Shown here one piece after another: positions 53,097-60,583 of a DNA stretch of 64,000 nucleotides (positions are counted from its first letter, which is position 1; the number at the start of each line of letters is the position of its first letter). Origin of the DNA: Rhodanobacter_A agri (GTDB lineage Bacteria; Pseudomonadota; Gammaproteobacteria; Xanthomonadales; Rhodanobacteraceae); NCBI RefSeq assembly GCF_044904705.1, contig NZ_JADIKL010000006.1:1-64000 (forward strand), given 5' to 3'. Made by a program: the position numbers and the translations under genes. Under the pieces are notes generated by a model. That model did no database searches and was not told the origin of the DNA. It saw nothing but the letters and a program-made list of their open reading frames with translations.

Positions 53097-53732
53097 TCAG
53101 TCGTCCGTCCGGCCGAGCACCACCAGGCTGCGCTCGGCGTCCAGCCCGGGCACCGCCAACGCATGGATGCCACGCACCACGAAGCCGGGCGGCACGCCTG
53201 GCAGTTCCTCGTCCGGCGCCTTGCCCTTCATCGCCAGCCAGCTGCCACCGGGCGCCAGCAGGTGCCCGCCCCAGGCCAGCATGTCGGCGAGGCTGGCAAA
53301 AGCGCGCGCGGTGATGCAGTCGAAGCTGCCCTCGACCTCCTCCACCCGGGACTGCACGGCGCGCACGCCCTCCAATTGCAGGGCGCGGATCGCCTCACGC
53401 AGAAAACGGACCTTCTTGCCGTTGGAGTCCACCAACAGGATCTGCCGCCCTGGCGCGGCGATCGCCAGCGGTATGCCGGGCAGGCCGGGGCCGGTGCCGA
53501 GATCGGCCAGCGTGTCGCCCTTCACGTAGGGCAGGATCGCCAGCGAATCGAGCAGGTGGCGGGTGACCATCTCGGCCGGATCGCGGATCGCGGTGAGGTT
53601 GTAGGCCGCGTTCCAGCGCTCGAGCAGCGCCTGGTAGTCGAGCAGGCGCTCCACCGCGCCGGCGGGCAGGGTGAGGCCGAGCGCGACGATGCCCTGTTCC
53701 AGGCGTTGCTGCAGGGCGGCGCGAGCGATCAT
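53097..53732 (-). CDS. rsmG: 16S rRNA (guanine-527-N7)-methyltransferase RsmG
   Basis: The enzyme methylates G527 of 16S rRNA using S-adenosylmethionine. It has 211 residues (E. coli 207). The SAM-binding loop is LADLGTGPGLPGIPLAI (about 77-93), preceded by WNAAYNLTAIRDPAEMVTRH, and SFDCITARAFASLADML gives the conserved ARA motif. It heads the rsmG-parA-parB operon. The usual upstream partner mnmG is absent here; the upstream gene is a mini-SPFH protein instead. Confidence 0.96.
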   Translation of the reverse strand: MIARAALQQRLEQGIVALGLTLPAGAVERLLDYQALLERWNAAYNLTAIRDPAEMVTRHLLDSLAILPYVKGDTLADLGTGPGLPGIPLAIAAPGRQILLVDSNGKKVRFLREAIRALQLEGVRAVQSRVEEVEGSFDCITARAFASLADMLAWGGHLLAPGGSWLAMKGKAPDEELPGVPPGFVVRGIHALAVPGLDAERSLVVLGRTDD

Positions 53733-53783
53733 GCGGAATCCAGGGCTGGGGTGGGCCGGCCAGTATCCGGCAGAACGGGCCTT

Positions 53784-53866
53784 GCGATCATCCGCGATCG
53801 CCAGGATCGAAGGGGCGGCGGTCCATGACTGCGCCGCTCTGCATTCTTGCGATCTTCCATGATCGC
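53784..53866. promoter_or_regulatory. Twin GCGATC-N6-GATCGC palindromes upstream of rsmG-parA-parB
   Basis: Two near-identical 20-bp segments, TTGCGATCATCCGCGATCGC (53782-53801) and TTGCGATCTTCCATGATCGC (53847-53866), match at 17 of 20 positions and lie 65 bp apart. Each is itself an inverted repeat, GCGATC-N6-GATCGC. They lie about 50 and 115 bp upstream of the rsmG start, in the expected promoter region. I do not recognise the protein that would bind them. Confidence 0.62.
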
Positions 53867-53904
53867 GAAAATCAAACGGGCGGCCATCCCTGGCCGCACT
53901 GCTA

Positions 53905-53932
53905 AAAAGGAAAACCCGCCGGGAGGCGGGTT
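53905..53932 (-). terminator. Rho-independent terminator after the mini-SPFH gene
   Basis: On the minus strand, AACCCGCC and GGCGGGTT (53932-53913) form an 8-bp stem with a 4-nt loop followed by TTTTCCTTTTTAGC. It lies about 65 nt downstream of the stop at 53997, in the correct orientation for that gene. Confidence 0.82.
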
Positions 53933-53996
53933 CAAGGCTTGCTTAAGGCCCCTGTCGCGCGGCGCTCTTGGGCAGCCTGCGGAAGTGTGCAGTGCC

Positions 53997-54455
53997 TCAG
54001 GCGAAATCCAGCTCCACCCGGGTCACCATCACGCCGCGCGCGCGCAGCATGCCGTTGAGACTTTGCTTGAGCTGCTGGCCCAGCACGCGGCGGTCGTTCG
54101 CAGCCGTTTCGGCCTCGCCATGCAGCGCTTCCAGCGCGCCGCGGCGGATCAACTGGTCGGCCTGCTCGATCACCGCGTCAGCACGCTCGGGCTCCAGCAC
54201 CTGCCAGTAGACGGTGCCACGCACGTCGCGCGCATCGGCCAGGGGCTCCTCGAAACGCAGCACGCGGCCGCCCAGATCGATGCGATGCGCCACCCGGTCC
54301 AGCAAGGGCAGCACCACGTGGGTACCCGGCTGCAGCAGGCGCACCGGCTTGCCGTGGCGGTGCAGGCTGTAGACCTGCCCGGCTGGCACATGCTTCACCG
54401 CCATCGCGGCAAGCGCGAGCAGGCTGAGAGCGGCGGTGAAAATCAGGGCTAACAT
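53997..54455 (-). CDS. Short SPFH/Band 7-like membrane protein
   Basis: The protein has 152 residues. An N-terminal membrane helix (LALIFTAALSLLALAAMAV) is followed by a truncated Band 7-like domain: VPAGQVYSLHRHGKPVRLLQ, PGTHVVLPLLDRVAHRIDLG and DVRGTVYWQVLEPERADAVI, then RRVLGQQLKQSLNGMLRARG. SPFH proteins (HflK, QmcA, stomatin) are usually 250-330 residues, so this is a half-size version lacking the oligomerising C-terminal region. Role unknown. Its upstream region is strikingly AT-rich. Confidence 0.8.
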   Translation of the reverse strand: MLALIFTAALSLLALAAMAVKHVPAGQVYSLHRHGKPVRLLQPGTHVVLPLLDRVAHRIDLGGRVLRFEEPLADARDVRGTVYWQVLEPERADAVIEQADQLIRRGALEALHGEAETAANDRRVLGQQLKQSLNGMLRARGVMVTRVELDFA

Positions 54456-54816
54456 GGCTTTAAAATCAGCAGGTTATCTATTAAATGCTGTGATTTGACT
54501 GGAAGTTCAGTATACAGCGATTTGAACACTGAAGATTAATTTTTATTTAACGCCGATGCCGCGCGTCTTGCAAGCACCTGTGTCGACTATCTGTGTCGGC
54601 ACTGGCTGACTCGACTGAAGGACAAGCATCGGACGTACCAGCCGGCCGCTACGAGGGCGCGCTCGGCCGGCCACGCTGCGTATCCGCGCTGGCGGTCACG
54701 CCTTGGCTGTCGATCCGGTCCGCTTTTGCCGCTCGCGATCGGCAGCGCGGGTGGCGCGATGCCGGCAGGCGCAAGGCCCCGGCCGGCGAAGCCGGGGCAG
54801 CTGTGGACGCGGCGCG
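54456..54816. other. 361-bp spacer with an AT-rich island
   Basis: No gene is supported. Bases 54460-54560 are AT-rich against the high-GC background (for example GATTAATTTTTATTTAACG near 54532-54550) and include TTCAGT and ACTGAA arms about 22 nt apart (near 54506-54533). This is the probable promoter region of the mini-SPFH gene. The rest, next to the pirin stop, shows nothing recognisable. Confidence 0.5.
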
Positions 54817-55650
54817 TCAGAACTTGCCGGCGCGGAAATCGGCGATCGCCTCGTGGATCTGCTCGGGCGTGTTCATCACGAACGGCCCATAGCGCGTCAC
54901 CGCCTCGTTGAGCGGGCGACCCGCGACCAGCAGCACGCGTGCCGGCGCATCACTGCCGCCGATGCGCACGGTTCCGCCCGGCGACAGCACCGCCAGCTCG
55001 CTGCGCGCGAGCTTTTCACCGGCCACCTGGGCATCCGTGCCGTCGAACACGTAGGCGAAGGCGTGATGGCCTTCCGGCAGCGGAACCTCCAGCTGCGCGC
55101 CCGGTTCGACCGCGATGTCCAGATACACCGGCGCGGTGACGATGCCGGCCACCGGGCCGGTGGCACCGCCCAGCTCGCCGGCGATCACCTTCACCGTCAC
55201 GCCGTCGGCCGGATGCACCACGGGAATGCGTTCGGGACCGATGTCCTGGTAGCGCGGCGCGGTCATCTTGTCGCTGGCGGGCAGGTTCACCCACAGCTGG
55301 AAGCCCCACATCAGGCCGTTTTCCTGCTGCGGCATCTCGGAATGCAGGATGCCGCGCCCGGCGGTCATCCACTGCACGCTGCCGGGCACCAGGTCGCCGC
55401 GGTTGCCGTGGTTGTCGCCGTGCTGCATGTGGCCGGCCAGCATGTAGGTGACCGTCTCGAAGCCGCGGTGCGGGTGCTCGGGGAAGCCGGCGATGTAGTC
55501 GTCGGCGCTGTCGGAACGGAACTCGTCCAGCAGCAGGAACGGGTCGAGCATATCCAGCCCCGGCTGGCCGATGATGCGCTTCAGCTTCACGCCTGCGCCG
55601 TCGGAGGTGTCGGTGCCGCGGATGCGGCGGAGAATGCGACGTTCGCTCAT
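54817..55650 (-). CDS. Pirin-family protein
   Basis: The protein has 277 residues and is a bicupin of the pirin/YhhW family. Metal ligands of the N-terminal cupin are in HPHRGFETVTYML (two histidines) and in QHGDNHGN and HSEMPQ. PGSVQWMTAGRGILHSE is the family signature. The C-terminal cupin ends with RPLNEAVTRYGPFVMNTPEQ. Some pirins have quercetin 2,3-dioxygenase activity, others are redox sensors; the role here is not known. The ATG at 55650 is used. Confidence 0.94.
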   Translation of the reverse strand: MSERRILRRIRGTDTSDGAGVKLKRIIGQPGLDMLDPFLLLDEFRSDSADDYIAGFPEHPHRGFETVTYMLAGHMQHGDNHGNRGDLVPGSVQWMTAGRGILHSEMPQQENGLMWGFQLWVNLPASDKMTAPRYQDIGPERIPVVHPADGVTVKVIAGELGGATGPVAGIVTAPVYLDIAVEPGAQLEVPLPEGHHAFAYVFDGTDAQVAGEKLARSELAVLSPGGTVRIGGSDAPARVLLVAGRPLNEAVTRYGPFVMNTPEQIHEAIADFRAGKF

Positions 55651-55907
55651 GGCAATGCTCCCATAGATGGAATGCCGCCAAGATGCGCGCGCGCAACGCT
55701 TTATCCAAGCGCCTCGGCGGGAACGGATTGTTTCGCGTTGTGGACAGGGGTCCAGGCAACGCCGTGTTCGATGGTCGAGATGCGCTTTCCCGACTCGCCC
55801 GCCCCGGTCCGGTCTGCAACCGGAGCGGGTTCCATCCGGCCTATCGCCGGCGGTCGGCCGACGTGCCGCCCATCCGTGACCTGCGGGCTAACCGCGGCGC
55901 GGCTAGC

Positions 55908-56594
55908 TCAATGCACCCAGTGTCCGCTGCGGTGGCGCGGTGGCGCGCTGTCGCCGTTTTCAGGCTCGGTGTGCCGCTGCACCATCGCCTCCAGCTCGGC
56001 TTCGGTGACGGGCTTGGTCTGCCAGTACTGGTTCACCGCGTCGAGTACGGAGGGCACCTGCGAGAGGCACTCGTCGTACTCCTCGTCGCTAAGCTTCTCG
56101 AATTCGGCGTCGGCGCTGAGCACGCCGTCGTCCACCGCCAGCGCCATCACCGGGCCGAGCAGCTCCATCAGCTGCGGATCATCGGCGAGGCGGCTTTCCC
56201 ACAATGCGGCGCGCAGGTCGATGCCGCGGCTGAAGCCCTCGCACCAGCCGCCGGCGGAGAGCTGCGGGCCGGTTTCGGTGTCGATCTCGCCGAGGATGGG
56301 CTCGTAGGCATCCACGTCGAGCTCGGCACTGATCGAGTCGTTCAGCTTGGCCAGCAACGCCAGCACGCGGTTGCCTTCGGCCTCATCGGCGAACGGTTCG
56401 TGCAGCACCTCGGGCAACCATTCGTCGGGCAGCACTTCCAGCGGACCCACCGCCAACGCGCTGAGCAGGCCGTGCACGCCGTCGAGCAGCAGGCGGCCGT
56501 CGCCTTCGCTCACGTGGGCGCGCAGGTAGCGGTCCAGTTCGTCGAGTTCGTTGTCGGTGAGCGAGCTGGGCCAGTCGGTCTTGCTTGTAGTCAT
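55908..56594 (-). CDS. UPF0149 (YecA/YgfB-like) family protein
   Basis: The protein has 228 residues, acidic and alpha-helical. The opening LTDNELDELDRYLRAHVSEG and LLLDGVHGLLSALAVGPLEV match the UPF0149 domain, followed by GGWCEGFSRGIDLRAALWES. A C-terminal SEC-C zinc motif of YecA is absent; the tail is instead HRSGHWVH, which could still bind metal. Its ATG (56594-56592) overlaps the xthA stop as TGATG, so translation is coupled to xthA. Confidence 0.9.
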   Translation of the reverse strand: MTTSKTDWPSSLTDNELDELDRYLRAHVSEGDGRLLLDGVHGLLSALAVGPLEVLPDEWLPEVLHEPFADEAEGNRVLALLAKLNDSISAELDVDAYEPILGEIDTETGPQLSAGGWCEGFSRGIDLRAALWESRLADDPQLMELLGPVMALAVDDGVLSADAEFEKLSDEEYDECLSQVPSVLDAVNQYWQTKPVTEAELEAMVQRHTEPENGDSAPPRHRSGHWVH

Positions 56595-57370
56595 CAGGTA
56601 TCCAGTTGCAGCGTCACCGGCGTGTGGTCGGAGGGGCGTTCCCAGCGCCGCGGTTCGCGGTCGATCGCGGCGGCCACGGCGGCGGATCGCAACGCCTCGC
56701 CGACTAGGATCAGGTCGATACGCAGGCCCATGTTGCGCCGGAACGCAGCTTGCCGGTAGTCCCACCAGCTGTAGTGGCCGCCCTCGGATTCGAACAGCCG
56801 GAAGCTGTCGGTGAGGCCGAGATCGGTGATCGCCTTGAGCGCGGCGCGCTCGGGCGGCGAGCACAGGATGTCCTCGCACCAGGCGGCAGGGTCGTGCACG
56901 TCGCGGTCGTCCGGCGCGATGTTGAAGTCGCCCAGCACCACCAGGTTCGGGTGGCGCTCGATCTCGCGGGCGAGGAATTCGCGCACGCGCTCCAGCCAGT
57001 GCAGCTTGTAGGCATATTTCTCGTCGCCCACCGCCTTGCCGTTGACCACGTAGAGGTCGACGATGCGCAGGCCGCCAACGCTGGCGGCGAGGATGCGCCG
57101 CTGCGGGTCGTCCAGCCCCGGAATGTCAGTGACCACGTCGGCGAATTCGCCCAGCGCCTCGCGGGCCAGGATCGCTACGCCGTTGTAGGTCTTCTGCCCG
57201 GAGAACACCGTGCGGTAGCCGGCCGCGGCCAGCTCGGCGGCGGGAAACTTCGCGTCCTCCAGCTTGGTTTCCTGCAGCGCCACGATGTCCGGCTGCGCGT
57301 CCGTCAGCCACTGCGCCAGCTGCGGCAGGCGCACCTTCAGCGAGTTCACGTTCCACGAGGCGATCTTCAT
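56594..57370 (-). CDS. xthA: Exodeoxyribonuclease III (AP endonuclease)
   Basis: This enzyme nicks abasic sites and removes 3' blocking groups in base excision repair. It has 258 residues. Family residues are N7 in SWNVNSLKVR, E34 in ALQETK, the GDFNIAPDDRDVHD block near 145-158 and the catalytic histidine in SDHTPVTL at the C-terminus. WWDYRQAAFRRNMGLRIDLI is typical of the XthA subgroup. The ATG at 57370 is fixed by MKIASWNVNS. The stop overlaps the next ATG (UPF0149 gene). Confidence 0.97.
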   Translation of the reverse strand: MKIASWNVNSLKVRLPQLAQWLTDAQPDIVALQETKLEDAKFPAAELAAAGYRTVFSGQKTYNGVAILAREALGEFADVVTDIPGLDDPQRRILAASVGGLRIVDLYVVNGKAVGDEKYAYKLHWLERVREFLAREIERHPNLVVLGDFNIAPDDRDVHDPAAWCEDILCSPPERAALKAITDLGLTDSFRLFESEGGHYSWWDYRQAAFRRNMGLRIDLILVGEALRSAAVAAAIDREPRRWERPSDHTPVTLQLDT

Positions 57371-57575
57371 GCGGGCATTGTACGGGATGCCCGCCGAGAG
57401 GCCCGTATGGGCCTCCGCCAGCTGAATCGTCGGTACCCGTAGCCGACGGTACGACGGTTTTCCATGTATGCTCGCGGCGGCAAGGACCGGGGAGGACTCG
57501 GATTTCCTGCTCCATATTGCGGCCGGGCGCCTACGCTTTCGACCGCAAACCATTCATGTTTCAAGGGTATGTGTC

Positions 57576-57785
57576 ATGTCGGAACGTCAGAGCGGTACGG
57601 TCAAGTGGTTCAACGATGCCAAGGGCTTCGGTTTCATCACGCCTGAGAGCGGTGAGGACCTGTTCGTGCATTTCCGCGCCATCCAGGGCACGGGTTTCAA
57701 GTCGCTGAAGGAAGGCCAGCGCGTCACCTTCGTCGTGACCCGCGGCCAGAAGGGCCTGCAGGCTGAGGAAGTGCAGGCGGTCTGA
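57576..57785 (+). CDS. Cold-shock domain protein, CspA family
   Basis: This is an RNA chaperone of 69 residues, the standard size. It has GTVKWFNDAKGFGFITPESG with RNP1 (KGFGFI), and DLFVHFRAIQ with RNP2 (LFVHF). The gene is preceded by about 205 bp without another gene, consistent with the long 5' leaders of csp mRNAs. A clear terminator follows. Whether it is cold-induced cannot be told from the sequence. Confidence 0.96.
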   Translation: MSERQSGTVKWFNDAKGFGFITPESGEDLFVHFRAIQGTGFKSLKEGQRVTFVVTRGQKGLQAEEVQAV

Positions 57786-57810
57786 TTCCGCCGCGCATTG
57801 CCGCATCGAA

Positions 57811-57837
57811 AGCCCGCCGCAAGGCGGGCTTTTTCTT
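57811..57837 (+). terminator. Rho-independent terminator of the cold-shock gene
   Basis: AGCCCGCC and GGCGGGCT form an 8-bp stem with a GCAA loop, followed by TTTTCTTTT. It begins 26 nt after the stop codon and is also close to the convergent GNAT gene end at 57845. Confidence 0.92.
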
Positions 57838-57844
57838 TTACGGC

Positions 57845-58417
57845 TCAATGCAGCTGTCTGGCCATGTGCTCGTGGCGCCGGCCAGCCAGCATGCGCTCGC
57901 CATCCACGGTAAAGCCCAGGGTCTGGTAAAGCCGTTTCACGCCGGGCTTGGCCTCGTCCACCAGGAGGCCCACGCGCGCATGGCCCGCTGCGAACGCCCC
58001 GGCACATGCCGCCTCGATCAACCGCGCAGCGAGTCCACGGCCGCGCTGCGCCGGGGCCACTGCCAGCGCGTCGAGGTAGTACTCGTCGGGCGCGCTCTCA
58101 GGCTCGTGCCGCAGCACGCGCGACGGGTCGCGCGCACGCAGCAACGCCAGCGTCGCAGCCGCCAGCGCCGGCTCTCGGCGGCCGTCGTAGGCAAGCATCG
58201 CGGCGACCACGACGCCATCCTCGTCCAGCACCCACACGTGTTCATGGCTGTAGCGGTTGTCGCGCGCCACGAACAACTCGCGGAACACCGGCCACGCCAC
58301 GTGCGCTGCGGAGGCACCGGCCAGCTCCAGCGCCAGCGCATCCAGCGCCTCCACCAACAGCGGTACGGCGGTGTCGGCATCGCCGGGACGGGCGCGGCGC
58401 AAGAGTGGTTCCGGCAT
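57845..58417 (-). CDS. GNAT-family N-acetyltransferase
   Basis: The protein has 190 residues with a single GNAT domain. YYLDALAVAPAQRGRGLAAR gives beta-4 and the acetyl-CoA loop (QRGRGLA), then VGLLVDEAKPGVKRLYQTLG. The acceptor is unknown. Its ATG is only 2 nt after the oligopeptidase A stop, so the two genes are translationally linked. Confidence 0.9.
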   Translation of the reverse strand: MPEPLLRRARPGDADTAVPLLVEALDALALELAGASAAHVAWPVFRELFVARDNRYSHEHVWVLDEDGVVVAAMLAYDGRREPALAAATLALLRARDPSRVLRHEPESAPDEYYLDALAVAPAQRGRGLAARLIEAACAGAFAAGHARVGLLVDEAKPGVKRLYQTLGFTVDGERMLAGRRHEHMARQLH

Positions 58418-58419
58418 CC

Positions 58420-60480
58420 TCAGTCCTGCAGGCCGTGGCTGCGCAGCAACGCCTCCGGTTCGGGCTTGCGGCCGCGGAAGGCGATGAAGCTTTCCAGCGC
58501 GGGGCGGCTTGCGCCTACCGCGAGCACCTCGCGGCGGAAGCGCGCACCGCTGGCGGGGTCGATCACGCTGCCCGTTTCCTTTGCCGCATCCTCGAACGCA
58601 CCAAACGCGTCGGCGCTAAGCAGCTCGGCCCACAGGTAGCTGTAATAACCCGCTGCGTAACCACCCGCGAAGATGTGGCTGAACGCGTGGGGGAAGCGCT
58701 GCCACGCCGGCGGATGCAGCACCGCCACCTGCTTGCGCACCTCGTCCAGCACGGCCATCGCACGCGCGCCCTCGGCAGGGTCATAGCCCAGGTGCAGGGT
58801 GAAGTCGAACAACGCGAATTCCAGCTGGCGCACCAGGAACAGGCCGGCGTGGAAATGCCGCGCGGCCAGCATGCGCTGGAACAGCTCTTCCGGCAGCTTT
58901 TCGCCGGTCTGCCAGTGGCGCGCGAACAGGTCCAGGGCCTCGCGGTTCCAGCCGAAGTTCTCCATGAACTGGCTGGGCAACTCCACCGCATCCCACTCCA
59001 CGCCGTCGATGCCGCCGATCGAGGGCAGCGCGATCTCAGTCAGCAGGTGATGCAGGCCATGGCCGAACTCGTGGAACAGGGTAAGCACGTCATCGTGGGT
59101 GAGCAGCGCGGGGCGGCCCTCGGTAGGCGGCGCGAAATTGCAGGTGAGGAAGGCCACCGGCAGCTGCTTCGCGTCGTCGTCGTCGAAGCGGGCGCGGCAC
59201 ACATCCATCCAGGCACCGCCGCGCTTGCCGTTGCGCGCGTAGAGGTCGACATAGGCGCCGGCGAACACGCGGCCGTCGGCGTCCTTCACGTCGTAATAGC
59301 GCACGTCGGGGTGCCACACGTCGACGCCTTCGCGCGGGGCGAGGCTGATGCCGTAGAGCTTGTGCACGATCGCCCACAGCCCGTCGATCACCGCGGGCAG
59401 CGCGAAGTAGGGCTTGAGCTGTTCCTCGTCCAGCTCGTAGTTCTGCTGGCGCAGCTTCTCGGACGCGTAGCCCACGTCCCACGGCTCCAGCATGTCCAAC
59501 CCCAGCTCCGTGCGTGCGAACTCGCGCAGCGTGGCCAGTTCGCGCTGCGCCACCGGCTTTGCGCGCGCGGCGAGGTCGTGCAGGAATTCCATCACCTCGG
59601 TAGGCGAACCGGCCATCTTGGTGGCCAGCGACTCCTCGGCCGCATTGGCGAAACCGAGCAGCTTCGCGGCTTCGTGGCGCAAGGCCATGATCCGCTCGAT
59701 GCGCGCGGAGTTGTCGTACTTGCCCGCGTCCGGCCCCTGGTCGGAGGCGCGAGTCTGGTAGGCCCAGTAAACGCGCTCGCGCAGGCCGCGATTGTCGGCG
59801 TAGGTGAGCACCGCCTGCACGCTGGGTTGCTTCAGGGTGACCAGGTAGCCGTCCAGGTCCTGATCCTTGGCGTACTGGCGCAGCACCGCGCGGCCGGACT
59901 CGGGGACGCCGTCGAGGTCGCGTTCGTCGGTGACGTGCTCGTGCCAGGCGTCGGTGGCGTCCAGCACCGCGTTGGAGAATTCGGTGGAGAGCTTGCTGAG
60001 CTCCACGCCGATCTCGCGGAAACGCGTGCGCGCCGGTTCCTCGAGCGAAACGCCGGAGAGCTTGAAGTCGCGCAGGGCGTGTTCCACCAGCGCGCGCTCG
60101 GGCCGGCCCAGCGTGGCGAATGCCGGGGTATCGGACACCGCCCGCACCGCGGCATACAGCGCGCGGTTCTGGCCCTGTTCGATCCCGTAATCGGTGAGCT
60201 TCTCCTCGGCCGGGCCGTAGACCTCGCGCAGCGCCGCACTGTCGGCCACCGAATGCAGGTGCGAGACCGGCGCCCAGGCGCGGCTGAGGCGCTGCGCCAA
60301 CCGTTCCTGGGCCAGCATCACATGCGCGAAATCGCGCGGCGCGCCGGCGGTGGCAAGCGCGTCTATGGCGGCGCGGTCGTCAGCGAGGATGGCATCGATC
60401 GCCGGCGCCACGTGCTCGGGGCGGATACGGGAAAACGCCGGCAGCGCGTCGTCGGCCAGCAGCGGATTGTCTTGGTTCAT
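58420..60480 (-). CDS. prlC: Oligopeptidase A (M3 metallopeptidase)
   Basis: The product is a cytoplasmic zinc oligopeptidase of 686 residues (E. coli PrlC/OpdA 680). It has the HEFGHGLHH zinc motif at 470-478, with the third ligand expected about 25 residues on. An AAGGAG RBS sits at ideal distance before the ATG at 60480. The N-terminal helical part (ILADDRAAIDALATAGAPRD) and the C-terminal FRREVLAVGASRPALESFIA are typical. It degrades short peptides, including released signal-peptide fragments. Confidence 0.96.
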   Translation of the reverse strand: MNQDNPLLADDALPAFSRIRPEHVAPAIDAILADDRAAIDALATAGAPRDFAHVMLAQERLAQRLSRAWAPVSHLHSVADSAALREVYGPAEEKLTDYGIEQGQNRALYAAVRAVSDTPAFATLGRPERALVEHALRDFKLSGVSLEEPARTRFREIGVELSKLSTEFSNAVLDATDAWHEHVTDERDLDGVPESGRAVLRQYAKDQDLDGYLVTLKQPSVQAVLTYADNRGLRERVYWAYQTRASDQGPDAGKYDNSARIERIMALRHEAAKLLGFANAAEESLATKMAGSPTEVMEFLHDLAARAKPVAQRELATLREFARTELGLDMLEPWDVGYASEKLRQQNYELDEEQLKPYFALPAVIDGLWAIVHKLYGISLAPREGVDVWHPDVRYYDVKDADGRVFAGAYVDLYARNGKRGGAWMDVCRARFDDDDAKQLPVAFLTCNFAPPTEGRPALLTHDDVLTLFHEFGHGLHHLLTEIALPSIGGIDGVEWDAVELPSQFMENFGWNREALDLFARHWQTGEKLPEELFQRMLAARHFHAGLFLVRQLEFALFDFTLHLGYDPAEGARAMAVLDEVRKQVAVLHPPAWQRFPHAFSHIFAGGYAAGYYSYLWAELLSADAFGAFEDAAKETGSVIDPASGARFRREVLAVGASRPALESFIAFRGRKPEPEALLRSHGLQD

Positions 60481-60583
60481 GAAGGCTCCTTGTCGACGCA
60501 AAGCGTGGCGAGCGGGCAGGGCGAAATCAAGCGCGGGCTTGTGATGGATTCAGCTGTCATCACGGAGGCGTAGCATCGGTGGC

